From the NCBI GenBank assembly GCA_013177805.1, contig JABLXU010000013.1:90081-154080 (forward strand): a DNA stretch of 64,000 nucleotides. The letters run 5' to 3'. Source of the stretch: Candidatus Omnitrophota bacterium (lineage in GTDB: Bacteria; Hinthialibacterota; Hinthialibacteria; Hinthialibacterales; Hinthialibacteraceae). The translations under genes were made by a program, and so were the position numbers. Positions within the stretch are counted from its first letter, which is position 1; each line of letters begins with the position of its first letter. Of this stretch, positions 9,117-17,798 are shown in pieces. The notes beneath the pieces were generated by a model. That model was not told the DNA's origin, made no database searches, and saw only the letters and a program-made list of their open reading frames with translations.

Positions 9117-10232
9117 TCACCCCCCGAACAATTGCCGTCGGTCTTCCTCCGCGTAACGGTCGGTCATGCCGGAAATATAATCCGCCACCGTGCGGGAAAG
9201 GCCGTCGCTTTCGATGCGTTGTTGATACGAGATGGGCAGTTGCCGCGGATGGCGGCTGTAATGCTCGAACAGCGACTCGATGATCCGGTAACACCGGCTG
9301 TTCGCCCGCAGCACACGCGGATGTTGGTATAAATGTTCAGACAAAAACGCCTTCGCCTCATTGACTTTCTGTCGCATGGCCTCGCTGAAATCCACCACCT
9401 GGGGATCGGGAACGCCGGTGAGGCCTTCCAACCGGCGCGCGGTGGCGGTAATGACGTCCGTCACTTCCAGGTTGATCACGGCGATGATCAACTGATACCG
9501 CTTCCGCTTGCTGTCCATACCTGGATTCTGCTCCATCGCGGCCGCGAACGCGTCCCGCCACAAAGGCACCTGGATGACGTCTTCTTCCCGCAAAAATCCG
9601 GCATCGATCCCGTCATCCAAATCATGGCTGGTGTAGGAAATGGCGTCCGCGATATCCACGATCCGCGATTCAAGGGACGGCTCCGGGGGCAGATCGGCAC
9701 CCATTCCGGGGTAGGCCTTCTTCCCCTTGAGAATCCCCCGGCGGGTTTCGCGGGTCAGATTCAATCCCGGAAAATGGGGATAGCGGTACTCCAATACATC
9801 CACAATCCGCAATGCCTGGGCGTTGTGTTCAAAAAATTCGCCATCCTTCATCAATTCGTTCAGAATCCGTTCCCCGGCGTGGCCGAAGGGGGGATGCCCC
9901 AGGTCGTGCGCCAACGCTCCCGCCTCGCACAGTTCTTCGTTCAGGCACAAGGCGCGGGCCATGGTACGCGCGATCTGGGCCACCTCCAAAGTATGGGTTA
10001 ACCGGGTCCGGTAATGATCTCCCGTCCCGGCTAAAAACACCTGCGTTTTGTATTCGAGACGGCGGAACGCTTCGCAATGTATGACGCGGTCCCGGTCGCG
10101 TTGAAAACACGTCCGGTACTCGTGCTCTTCCTCGGGATACAACCTTCCCCGGGAATTGCCCGAACAAACCGCGTACGGAGCCAAAATCTCCCGCTCGCGT
10201 TGTTCTTGTTGGATGCGCGTCAACAAAATCAA
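9117..10232 (-). CDS. dgt: Deoxyguanosinetriphosphate triphosphohydrolase-like protein (dGTPase)
   Basis: About 371 residues of the HD superfamily. The N-terminal signature is LAPYAVCSGNSRGR, then YRTCFQRDRDRVIHCEAFRRL, and KTQVF. The metal-binding HD residues are in RLTHTLEVAQIAR and GALAHDLGHPPFGHAGE, with DIADAISYTSHDLDDGI further on. It hydrolyses dNTPs to deoxynucleoside and triphosphate, affecting nucleotide pools. The start is uncertain: in-frame TTG codons at 10232, 10226 and 10223 follow GAGGGTGGAG; spacing favours 10226 or 10223. The gene follows the flavin reductase by about 80 bases and precedes a membrane protein by four bases. Confidence 0.92.
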   Translation of the reverse strand: MILLTRIQQEQREREILAPYAVCSGNSRGRLYPEEEHEYRTCFQRDRDRVIHCEAFRRLEYKTQVFLAGTGDHYRTRLTHTLEVAQIARTMARALCLNEELCEAGALAHDLGHPPFGHAGERILNELMKDGEFFEHNAQALRIVDVLEYRYPHFPGLNLTRETRRGILKGKKAYPGMGADLPPEPSLESRIVDIADAISYTSHDLDDGIDAGFLREEDVIQVPLWRDAFAAAMEQNPGMDSKRKRYQLIIAVINLEVTDVITATARRLEGLTGVPDPQVVDFSEAMRQKVNEAKAFLSEHLYQHPRVLRANSRCYRIIESLFEHYSRHPRQLPISYQQRIESDGLSRTVADYISGMTDRYAEEDRRQLFGG

Positions 10233-10313
10233 TGCTCCACCCTCACTGGTTGTACGTTAAAAATCGTTATCACAAATCATATACGGACGGCCGATGGGCT
10301 CACCTTGATCCCT

Positions 10314-10886
10314 TCAGATCGACTCCGGTGGAACGTAACCCGGACGCACATCGCTCATGTCCACCGTCTCGTTGCCGACCCGGTACCGGTTGCCACCCAG
10401 GTAATACACCAAACGCGCCTGCGGCAACCATTCGCGATCATAAAAATTGGGATTCACTATAATGGAAAGCACTTCCCCTGTAATCAAGGGCCGGTTGCCG
10501 CTGGAATATATATCCCGCACCCGGCATTCGATGTTGGCCAGGCAATTGGTCACCACCAAGGGGCTGACCGCCCGGCCCCGCGCCGTGGTCAGATTCAAAT
10601 GGCTGATCTTGTCCACATCCCGGCCGGAATGGACCCCGCAAAAATGGATCGCCTTCAGGAGTTTATCATCCGGCACGGCCAGGATGAAATCCCCGCTTTC
10701 CCGGATATAATGATAGCTCATGGAACTGGGCTTCAATGAGAGGGCAAGCATCGGGGGATCGCCGCTCACGGGCATATACCACACCAACGGACTGAGGGTG
10801 TTGTAGCGTCCCTGCCGCGACGAAAGCAGCAAAACCGGATGGGTTACCAGCATGGACTCAAACGACTCGTTGGGTATGGTGATCAT
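10314..10886 (-). CDS. Flavin reductase family protein (FMN-binding split barrel)
   Basis: 190 residues from ATG 10886 (MITIPNESFESM); an in-frame ATG at 11015 is possible but gives an unlikely, low-complexity leader. The pattern HPVLLLSSRQGRYNTLSPLV, PPMLALSLKPSSMSYHYI, SGDFILAVP and GVHSGRDVDKI follows the flavin-reductase-like/FMN split-barrel order. It should bind FMN as a dimer and reduce flavin or act on an unknown acceptor. The electron acceptor is not apparent from neighbours. It is divergent from the J-like/TPR gene at 11126. Confidence 0.85.
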   Translation of the reverse strand: MITIPNESFESMLVTHPVLLLSSRQGRYNTLSPLVWYMPVSGDPPMLALSLKPSSMSYHYIRESGDFILAVPDDKLLKAIHFCGVHSGRDVDKISHLNLTTARGRAVSPLVVTNCLANIECRVRDIYSSGNRPLITGEVLSIIVNPNFYDREWLPQARLVYYLGGNRYRVGNETVDMSDVRPGYVPPESI

Positions 10887-11038
10887 GGGCGCGCAATGCC
10901 CCCTTTCGTCTCCCGCGATGGAACACCGGGCTTGCGGCCGGATTTCCTTCCCGCGGTTCAGCCCCGGCTCTGGCCGGAGCGGACCGGCGGTCCGGAAGGA
11001 TTTCCGGGGAATCAAAACGAAGAGACGGTTTACGACCG

Positions 11039-11067
11039 TTGCTTTTCCCTTCGACCATTATTACAAT
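11039..11067 (+). promoter_or_regulatory. Candidate sigma-70-type promoter for the chaperone locus
   Basis: TTGCTT (11039-11044), a 17-base spacer and TACAAT (11062-11067). A second TACAAT is at 11081-11086. It lies in the gap between divergent genes, about 60 bases before the TTG start at 11126. Call by eye only. Confidence 0.4.
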
Positions 11068-11125
11068 CGCTTTTTGCATATACAATCCTGGCCAACGCAA
11101 AAGCCGTTAAAGTTAGGTAAGTGAT

Positions 11126-12412
11126 TTGGATATCGCAACCACCCATTTAACCCGTTCGCCGTATGATATTTTGAAAGTGAACCGCTGGGTTACGGACGAG
11201 GTCATCAAGCAACAGTATTTTCACCTCGTCAAACAATATAACCCGGAATATTTCCCGGATGAGTTCATCGAAATCCGGACGGCGTATGATGTGTTGAAAG
11301 ATTATAGTACCCGGGCGGCCACGGATATCGAACTGTTTTCTCCCGCTCCCCCCTTCTCGTTTTCCGATTATCCGGAATATCCTCATCAAACCCTCTCGTT
11401 GTTCAAACTGAACCAGGAAATGAAGACCCTCCGCGGGGATACACCCCTGGACCAGCTGACCGGCGAGGTGCGCGCCCAAGCCCTCCACCTGCTTCGGGGT
11501 ATCGGGCTGTACTACGTCTCGCACAACCAGTTTCCCGAAGCGGTGGAAGCGTGGCGGCAGGTATTGGCCTACGCCCCGGACGATGAGGAAACCCGGCGGA
11601 ACATATCGTACGTCTATTGGAACGAGGGATATGAACGGGCATTGGAAGGGGATTTCGCGAAAGCCCAGGAAATCTTCTCCCAACTGGTGGATTCCGGCCT
11701 CCACCATGGGGCGGTCTACCAGAATTTGGCCCTCTGCCTGGAAAAACAAGGCAACAAAGATGCCGCTCTGGAAGCCTGGGGCCAGGTTTTGGACTATTAT
11801 AAGAAGCAACTGAAGAACGACCCGGCTAATGAATACCTCAAGGCCTTGGTTCTCGCCATTCACAAGTACACAGGTGGAAAATTTTTAAAAGACTCCAAGA
11901 CGGTCAGCGATGACAGCGAATACGTCTCCGCCCGCTCAGCCAAGGAACTGGGGTACGCGTGCATCAAAAACGGCAACTGGAAACAAGCGGCCGAAGCCTT
12001 GGAACGCGCCCTCAACGAGGATAAAAACGATATCGATGTCCTCTGCCAGCTGGGTTGGGCCTATCTCAACACCAATCAACAAGCCAAGGCTTTCCACATG
12101 TGGAACAGCGCGTTGAAGAAAGCCCCCGGCCGCCGTCAAGTGATCGACCACCTGGTCCGGGGCTACACCATTTTCGGCAAACGGCTCAAGGAACAACGCA
12201 TTTTCAACCAGGCGCTTGTTCAATTCAAAAACGCGTTGAAATATGAACCAATGAACGTCGAACTGCGCACCTTGCTGGCGGATACCTACTATCAAATGCG
12301 CAACTATCCCTCCGCCATTCAAGAGTATCAGCGCATCCTGGAAATCGAACCCCGGAACAAAGAAGCGCGGCAAGGGATTCGGGAAGCCAAACGCCTCGGG
12401 GGGCTGCGGTAA
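11126..12412 (+). CDS. J-like domain (no HPD motif) fused to TPR repeats
   Basis: 428 residues from a TTG start preceded by AGGTAAG. Residues about 10-60 follow the J-domain order: SPYDILKVNRWVTDEVIKQQ, then LVKQYNPEYFPDEF, then IEIRTAYDVLKDYSTRA. At the loop where HPD should be, the sequence reads NPE, so the residues that stimulate Hsp70 ATPase are missing. From about residue 115 to the end there are TPR units (for example LGYACIKNGNWKQAAEALER and LADTYYQMRNYPSAIQEYQ). It overlaps grpE by one base (TAATG) and precedes dnaK. By inference it is a client- or membrane-recruiting partner of that Hsp70. Alternative: a TPR protein with chance similarity at the N-terminus. Confidence 0.82.
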   Translation: MDIATTHLTRSPYDILKVNRWVTDEVIKQQYFHLVKQYNPEYFPDEFIEIRTAYDVLKDYSTRAATDIELFSPAPPFSFSDYPEYPHQTLSLFKLNQEMKTLRGDTPLDQLTGEVRAQALHLLRGIGLYYVSHNQFPEAVEAWRQVLAYAPDDEETRRNISYVYWNEGYERALEGDFAKAQEIFSQLVDSGLHHGAVYQNLALCLEKQGNKDAALEAWGQVLDYYKKQLKNDPANEYLKALVLAIHKYTGGKFLKDSKTVSDDSEYVSARSAKELGYACIKNGNWKQAAEALERALNEDKNDIDVLCQLGWAYLNTNQQAKAFHMWNSALKKAPGRRQVIDHLVRGYTIFGKRLKEQRIFNQALVQFKNALKYEPMNVELRTLLADTYYQMRNYPSAIQEYQRILEIEPRNKEARQGIREAKRLGGLR

Positions 12413-12936
12413 TGGGCTGGCTTCAGGATTCCATTGACCCAAAAGAAGAATTCCCGATCGATTTTTTGCCGTTGGAGACATTGGGAGAGAAGCACGGAGA
12501 CGCCCTCAGCCTTTTCTATCGGCATGCCCTTAAGGAACGAGAATCCGGGCAGCGGCTCCCGGTTCCCGTGTCCCTCGACCGCCCCAAGGAGGCTTTTTTC
12601 CGCCGCATCCTTCCAATCCTGGATGGATTCGATAATATCTTCAAATACGCCGGCACCAGTAACATCCAGGGGGATGAAACGCTCTCAAATTGGTTGAAAA
12701 CGCTGGAAACCATGTACCGCCGCTTGTTGTCGACTCTAGAAAAAGAGGGCTTGGTCGCGATAGAATCGGTAGGGCAGAAACTCGATCTCTCCGTACATGA
12801 AGTCGTGCAAACCCGCGAAGTGCCTGGAGTTCCCGAAAACACCATTGTGGAAGAGTTGGTCAAGGGCTACCGCTTCGGACGCCGCGTGCTGCGCGATGCC
12901 AAGGTGATTGTTGCGCAAAAACCCTCTGCGGATTGA
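12412..12936 (+). CDS. grpE: GrpE-like nucleotide exchange factor
   Basis: 174 residues. The C-terminal part carries the GrpE signature: VHEVVQTREVPGVPENTIVE followed by ELVKGYRFGRRVLRDAKVIV, typical of the beta domain that opens the DnaK nucleotide site. The middle region (RRILPILDGFDNIFKYAG) is the helical dimer part. The N-terminal tail is divergent and short compared with canonical GrpE, with no long acidic coiled coil. Its ATG shares a base with the stop of the J-like gene, implying translational coupling. Role: nucleotide exchange on the DnaK encoded 183 bases downstream. Confidence 0.88.
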   Translation: MGWLQDSIDPKEEFPIDFLPLETLGEKHGDALSLFYRHALKERESGQRLPVPVSLDRPKEAFFRRILPILDGFDNIFKYAGTSNIQGDETLSNWLKTLETMYRRLLSTLEKEGLVAIESVGQKLDLSVHEVVQTREVPGVPENTIVEELVKGYRFGRRVLRDAKVIVAQKPSAD

Positions 12937-12982
12937 TGCCGCAGGATAGTATTTGGCCAGAGGAAAATATAATAATAGGAAG

Positions 12983-13014
12983 ACCCCCGCGGGGGTGGCG
13001 CCCCGCCGGGGGTT
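12983..13014. other. GC-rich inverted repeats upstream of dnaK
   Basis: ACCCCCGCGGGGGT (12983-12996) is a perfect 14-bp palindrome. It is followed directly by GGCGCCCCGCCGGGGG, which can form alternative stems with it. No T-run follows, so a simple terminator is unlikely. It lies between grpE and dnaK and could be an mRNA structure or processing site. Confidence 0.5.
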
Positions 13015-13119
13015 GGGATCAACCGCCGGATGTTTAGGGCGACAAAATCATAAAAACACGATATGATGATAACTGGCGCGGACTGTGCCAGGGGACTTTG
13101 TCGGAGGAGTAGGTTTTAC

Positions 13120-14874
13120 ATGGCACACATTCTGGGAATCGATCTTGGAACGACCAACTCCGTCATGGCTTACATGCAAGGGGAAAAATCAACGATCATC
13201 CCCAACGATGTAGGCGACCGTTTAACCCCATCCGTGGTGTATTTCCAAGAAGACGGCACGATTCTTGTTGGAAAAAAAGCCCGGCGTGCCGCGGGACTCA
13301 ATCCCCGCCGAGCGGTGTTCTCGATCAAGCGGCACATGGGTACCGGTTTCCGCGTGGACATCGACGGACACAAATACACGCCTCAGGAAATCTCGGCGTG
13401 TATCTTACAGAAACTGAAGACGGATGCCGAGGCGTATTTCGGCGAAGAGTGTCCCCAGGCAGTGATCACGGTCCCTGCCTATTTTACGGACGCCCAGCGG
13501 GCCGCCACCCGGGACGCCGGTCAAATCGCCGGCTTTCATGTGCGCCGCATTATCGACGAACCGACGGCCGCCGCCATCTCCTACGGCCTGGAAAAAGAAA
13601 ACGACCAGATTCTCATGGTGTACGACCTCGGAGGCGGGACCTTCGACGTTTCCATCATCGAGATGGTCAAAGGAGTGTTCCAGGTTCTCTCCATCAAGGG
13701 CAACAACCACCTTGGAGGCGATGACTTCGACCAGCGGATCGTGGAATACCTCCTGGAACGGTTCAAGGAGAAAGAGGGCATTGACCTCTCCGAGGATTAC
13801 AAGGCCATGTTCCGCCTCCGCGAGGCGGCTCAGGAAGCCAAAATCGAACTCTCCGGCGTCACCCGCACCCACATCATCGTCGACGCCATCGCCATGACCT
13901 CCAAAGGCCCCATCACCCTCGAAGAAGAGTTGACCCGGGCCACCCTGGAAAGTTTGATCGATGACCTCCTGGAAATGACCGTTGGACCGACCCAGGACGC
14001 CATCCAAGACGCCGGCCTTCAGCCCGAAGATATCTCGAACGTGCTCCTGGTGGGTGGCAGCACCCGGATCCCTAAGGTTCAACGGCTGGTTCACCGGATC
14101 GTCAACAAAGAACCGCGCAAGGATGTCAATCCGGATGAATGCGTGGCTCTCGGCGCCGGCATTCAGGCTTCCATTCTCGCCCCCCTGGACGACGAATTGC
14201 AACTCACCTCCGCGGATCAAGTCCGCAAGGACGGCCCGGTCATTGTCCACCTCACGCCCTTCTCTCTAGGCGTGGGGCTGTCCGACGACCGCTATGGCGT
14301 CTTGATCGAACGCAACTCGACGTATCCTTCTGAAGCGCGCGATATCTTCACCACTACCCGGGACTTCCAAACCGCCATCAGCTTCCCCATCTATGAAGGC
14401 GAAGAGATGGTGGCATCGCAAAACACGTTCCTGGACATGCTCCGCATCGATAATATCCCCCCCGCGCCCCGCGGCGTTCCCCGGATCGAGGTAACCTTCC
14501 GGCTCAACCAGGACCGGATTCTCGAAGCCACGGCCAAGGACCTTACTACCGACAATGAAGTTAGTATTACCGTCATGGCCACTGACAACCGCCTGACTGA
14601 GGAGGAAGTGAGACAACTCACCCGCGACGCGCAGGAGCGTGTGGCCCGTATGATGCGCCACCGCAAGGAAGAAGAACTGGCCAATCAGGTTGATTCCCTG
14701 CTCTTCAAAGCAAGACGCATCTTCTCCGACCAGGAAGATCCCATGGCGGAAGAGGCCTTGCGGGTCGTCAACGAGTTGGAAATGGCCCGCAACCGCGCCG
14801 ACCAACACTCCGTGCAGGAAAAAATCGGGCAACTGACCGAAATGTTGACCAAGTATGAAACCACAGATTATTGA
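13120..14874 (+). CDS. dnaK: Hsp70 family chaperone DnaK
   Basis: 584 residues from ATG 13120, chosen because CGGAGGAG lies upstream and the protein then begins MAHILGIDLGTTNSVMAY. Hsp70 landmarks: phosphate 1 IDLGTTNS, TVPAYFTDAQRAATRDAG, IIDEPTAAAISYGLE, phosphate 2 MVYDLGGGTFDVSIIE, GGDDFDQRIVEYL, VLLVGGSTRIPKVQ and substrate-domain start LTPFSLGVGLSDDRYG. The beta domain and a helical lid are present, but the lid is short (canonical DnaK is about 610-640 residues) and there is no disordered acidic tail. It probably works with the upstream GrpE and the J-like/TPR protein. Whether another, canonical dnaK exists in the genome is unknown. Confidence 0.93.
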   Translation: MAHILGIDLGTTNSVMAYMQGEKSTIIPNDVGDRLTPSVVYFQEDGTILVGKKARRAAGLNPRRAVFSIKRHMGTGFRVDIDGHKYTPQEISACILQKLKTDAEAYFGEECPQAVITVPAYFTDAQRAATRDAGQIAGFHVRRIIDEPTAAAISYGLEKENDQILMVYDLGGGTFDVSIIEMVKGVFQVLSIKGNNHLGGDDFDQRIVEYLLERFKEKEGIDLSEDYKAMFRLREAAQEAKIELSGVTRTHIIVDAIAMTSKGPITLEEELTRATLESLIDDLLEMTVGPTQDAIQDAGLQPEDISNVLLVGGSTRIPKVQRLVHRIVNKEPRKDVNPDECVALGAGIQASILAPLDDELQLTSADQVRKDGPVIVHLTPFSLGVGLSDDRYGVLIERNSTYPSEARDIFTTTRDFQTAISFPIYEGEEMVASQNTFLDMLRIDNIPPAPRGVPRIEVTFRLNQDRILEATAKDLTTDNEVSITVMATDNRLTEEEVRQLTRDAQERVARMMRHRKEEELANQVDSLLFKARRIFSDQEDPMAEEALRVVNELEMARNRADQHSVQEKIGQLTEMLTKYETTDY

Positions 14875-14965
14875 CCAGACCGTCGTTCCATAAAGCCTCA
14901 TTCAGGCGGCAGCGAACCTTCCCGGCTGCAACGGCAGTGGATGATTATTCAAGATCATGGATCAA

Positions 14966-14996
14966 GAAGACGGCCTCCGGGCCGTCTTCCCGTTTG
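14966..14996 (+). terminator. Terminator after dnaK
   Basis: GAAGACGGCC (14966-14975), loop TCCG, GGCCGTCTTC (14980-14989), followed by CCGTTTG. A perfect 10-bp stem; the T-run is short. It separates dnaK from the next gene. Confidence 0.7.
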
Positions 14997-15157
14997 TAAA
15001 GAATCGGACAGGCCGGGCCGTATCAAGGGAATCCCGGGGAGAGAACGCGGCAATAGGCATGGTCATGGTTTGTCGAGTACTATATTCATGGCCATTATGG
15101 ATTTTGAAAAATTGAATGATGTTCGGCCCGCACCGAGAAGCCGATTTCCGGACCGGG

Positions 15158-15240
15158 CATTTCCCGCCTCTCCGCGAAATCCGGGAGGGTAACCATTCCG
15201 GACGGAGGATCGTTACCCGTGTAATGGCCCGGCCGGGCTC
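15158..15240 (+). promoter_or_regulatory. Inverted-repeat-rich leader before the TPR/coiled-coil gene
   Basis: Three inverted repeats are clustered: CCGGGCATTTC / GAAATCCGGG (imperfect, about 15158-15185), GGGTAAC (15187-15193) / GTTACCC (15212-15218) enclosing TCCGGACGGA, and GCCCGGCCGGGC (about 15227-15238). The gap 14997-15273 holds no gene. It may form a structured mRNA leader or hold operator sites. Confidence 0.4.
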
Positions 15241-15273
15241 CGGATGGAACCGTTCAAGAAAGGAATCGATAGG

Positions 15274-16869
15274 ATGGAGTGGATACTTTGCCCCTCGTGT
15301 GGAACAAGCATTCAAACCGATCTGGCCCCCGCCGGCGACACTCCCGAGGACCAGCAGACCATCAAACACCTGATCGATACCGCCAACCGCCATTATAACG
15401 AGGCGTTGGCCTTGGCCCGCGCGGGCAACCTGGACGAGGCCCTGGGCCAGGCCGAGGCCGCGATCGCCCTCGTGGGCCGCAATCCCAATTACCATCTCCT
15501 GTTGGGATCCATCCACGCCCAGCGCGGCGACTATGAAGCCGCCATCCAGGCCTGGGAACAGGTGCTTTCCCTCAACCCGGACATGGAAAATGCCTACAAC
15601 AACATCGACAAGGCCCAGCGGCTGCTCGAAGAGACCTTCGAAGAGCAAAGTAAGCGCCCCTTCCTCCTCGCCGCGATCGGCGCGGGGGTGGCCGCCTTAT
15701 TCTTCCTGCTGACGACCGCCTTGTTCGGCGTGCAATCGTATTACAAAAACGGGAAAATAGCGGATTTGACCGCGCAACTCGAGACCCAAACCACCCAGGC
15801 CCTGACGTGGAAACAGCAATACGAGACCCTCACCCGCAACTTCCCCAAGGATGGCTTGGCCGGACTGACCGGGCAGGTCGAATATTGGAAAAAAATCGCC
15901 GGAGAACGGGAAAAAACCATCGCTCAGCTCCAAACCCGGCATAAGCAGGATCTGGACAAACGCAATCTCGAAGTCCAACAATTGACCCAAGCCAACACCA
16001 ATCTGCAAAACGAGGTCAACAGCCTGCGCCAAAAAGTGGCGCAGATCAATCCCCTTAATGCCGTCATCGCCACCAAGAATCAAACCATCAAGACTCTGCA
16101 GGATCAAGTTGAAAAACAAAAAGAAGAAATCAAGGCCGCCCAGGCAGAGGCCGCCCAGATGAAACAGCAATTGGCCAAAGCCCTGGAAGACGCGCAAAAG
16201 ACGCGCGACGAAACCAACCAAACCCTCGCCGCGTCCCGGGCCGCGGCGGACCGGGCCTTGGAATCGATGCGTTCGGAAATGCAAACCCTCCGGGACGAAC
16301 TGGCCGCCAAAGACCGCCTGATTCTCGACCTGCAATACGCCAACGGCCTGACTGTGAAAGCAGCCGAATCCCTCAACCAGGGACGAATCGACACGGCCAG
16401 TGAGTTGATCGGCAAAGCCTTGGAACGCAGCGCGGGCCATGAAGTGGCCTTGTATTACAAAAATCAGATCCAACAAATCCTCAGCGATCCGGTCGAACAG
16501 GAAATGCTGCGCCGCCTGGCTGAAAACCGCGAATCCTTGCGCCGGCAGGTGCTCGCCACTTTGGCCCAGGACAACCTGAAACAAGCCAAATCGCTTCTGG
16601 ACCAAGGCCGGTTCGATGAGGCCATCGCGCACGCTAACCGCTTCCTGGCCTATTCACCGGAAGGCTCCAAAGAGGCGGCGGCTTTTCGGGACATTATTCA
16701 ACAGGCCGAACAACGCCGGGATTACGTGACCATTCTTCTTCTGGACGCTAAAAAATACATGTCGGAAAAAAACTACCGCCAAGCGGAAACGATTCTAAAA
16801 CGCGTGCTTAAAGAATCCCCCGGTTCCGAAGAGGCCCAGACGCTCCTGCGGCAAATCTCTTCCCGGTAG
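15274..16869 (+). CDS. Membrane protein with zinc-ribbon-like start, TPRs and long coiled coil
   Basis: 531 residues from ATG 15274 (AAGAAAGGA upstream); an in-frame ATG at 15244 is less likely. Order: a single CPSCG knuckle at residues about 6-10; TPR-like helices (HYNEALALARAGNLDEALGQ, LLGSIHAQRGDYEAAIQAW); one membrane helix (FLLAAIGAGVAALFFLLTTA, about residues 130-150); a long heptad-rich coiled coil rich in Gln/Lys/Glu; then C-terminal TPR-like repeats (LLDQGRFDEAIAHANRFL). The predicted topology puts the N-terminal TPRs in the cytosol and the coiled coil outside. It follows the dnaK locus but after a terminator. A scaffold role is inferred; no family is recognised. Confidence 0.85.
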   Translation: MEWILCPSCGTSIQTDLAPAGDTPEDQQTIKHLIDTANRHYNEALALARAGNLDEALGQAEAAIALVGRNPNYHLLLGSIHAQRGDYEAAIQAWEQVLSLNPDMENAYNNIDKAQRLLEETFEEQSKRPFLLAAIGAGVAALFFLLTTALFGVQSYYKNGKIADLTAQLETQTTQALTWKQQYETLTRNFPKDGLAGLTGQVEYWKKIAGEREKTIAQLQTRHKQDLDKRNLEVQQLTQANTNLQNEVNSLRQKVAQINPLNAVIATKNQTIKTLQDQVEKQKEEIKAAQAEAAQMKQQLAKALEDAQKTRDETNQTLAASRAAADRALESMRSEMQTLRDELAAKDRLILDLQYANGLTVKAAESLNQGRIDTASELIGKALERSAGHEVALYYKNQIQQILSDPVEQEMLRRLAENRESLRRQVLATLAQDNLKQAKSLLDQGRFDEAIAHANRFLAYSPEGSKEAAAFRDIIQQAEQRRDYVTILLLDAKKYMSEKNYRQAETILKRVLKESPGSEEAQTLLRQISSR

Positions 16870-16875
16870 TGATGC

Positions 16876-16892
16876 AGCCGGGGGCTTTTTTC
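16876..16892 (+). terminator. Weak terminator-like hairpin
   Basis: AGCC-GGG-GGCT (16876-16886) followed by a run of T. The stem is only four pairs, so efficiency is doubtful. Confidence 0.4.
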
Positions 16893-17021
16893 CACGTCTA
16901 ACTTGCCTGGATTGAATCCTTTGAGTTACTATTCCTTACAAAGGGACGGACAAGCGGAACCAGTGAAAGGCCTGGACCGCGCGTACCCTGTCCCCCGGCG
17001 CGGGAGGAAGTGGCGGCCATC

Positions 17022-17798
17022 ATGAACCAGGACAAACTGCGGGAATTATTGGATCAGGTCCGGTGTGGCTCCTTACCGGTAGAGAAAGCCCTCGCCGCGT
17101 TGAAACATTTACCCTACGAGGATGTCGGATTCGCCACCATCGATCACCACCGCTCGCTCCGGCAAGGCGTACCGGAAGTGATTTTTTGCCAAAACAAGAC
17201 CACGGATGAAATTATCGCCATCATCCACCGCCTGCGCGACCAAGACGAACCAGTGCTGGCTACCCGGACGACTCCCGAGACCTTCGCCGAGATCCAGCTC
17301 CGCTTCCCTGAAGCCTGCTTTTACGAACGGTCGCGTGCCTTCACCCTGGGAGTGGATCCGGACGCGCCCGGCATCGGCAATGTGCTGGTAATCTGCGCGG
17401 GAACCTCCGACCTGCCCGTGGCCGAGGAAGCCGTGGTCACCGCCCGCTTCACCGGATCGAACGTCACCCAATTGACCGATGTCGGCGTGGCCGGCCTTCA
17501 CCGCTTGCTCAGCCGGCTGGATGTGCTCCACGCCGCCAACGCGGTAGTGGTGGTGGCAGGCATGGAAGGCGCCTTGGCCAGCGTGGTGGGCGGACTGGTG
17601 GACATTCCCGTCATTGCGGTTCCCACCAGCGTGGGATACGGTGCCAGCTTCGGCGGCCTAGCCGCCCTGCTCACCATGCTCAACAGCTGCAGCGCGGGGG
17701 TCACGGTCGTGAATATCGATAACGGTTTCGGCGCGGGTTTCGCCGCCAGTCTGATCAACCGGAAAATCAACCTGGCCCAAAGGGAGAAACGCGAATGA
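17022..17798 (+). CDS. larB: Nickel pincer cofactor biosynthesis protein LarB
   Basis: 258 residues from ATG 17022 with GGGAGGAAG upstream; a GTG at 17010 overlaps that site and is rejected. Landmarks: RELLDQVRCGSLPVEKALA, FATIDHHRSLRQGVPEVIFC, then the PurE-like domain with VICAGTSDLPVAEEAV, DVGVAGLHRLL, VVVAGMEGALASVVGGLVDI and PVIAVPTSVGYGASFGG. LarB carboxylates nicotinic acid adenine dinucleotide, the first step to the NPN cofactor of lactate racemase-type enzymes. larC and larE are not in the window, so they must lie elsewhere or be absent. It overlaps the next gene by ATGA. Confidence 0.93.
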   Translation: MNQDKLRELLDQVRCGSLPVEKALAALKHLPYEDVGFATIDHHRSLRQGVPEVIFCQNKTTDEIIAIIHRLRDQDEPVLATRTTPETFAEIQLRFPEACFYERSRAFTLGVDPDAPGIGNVLVICAGTSDLPVAEEAVVTARFTGSNVTQLTDVGVAGLHRLLSRLDVLHAANAVVVVAGMEGALASVVGGLVDIPVIAVPTSVGYGASFGGLAALLTMLNSCSAGVTVVNIDNGFGAGFAASLINRKINLAQREKRE

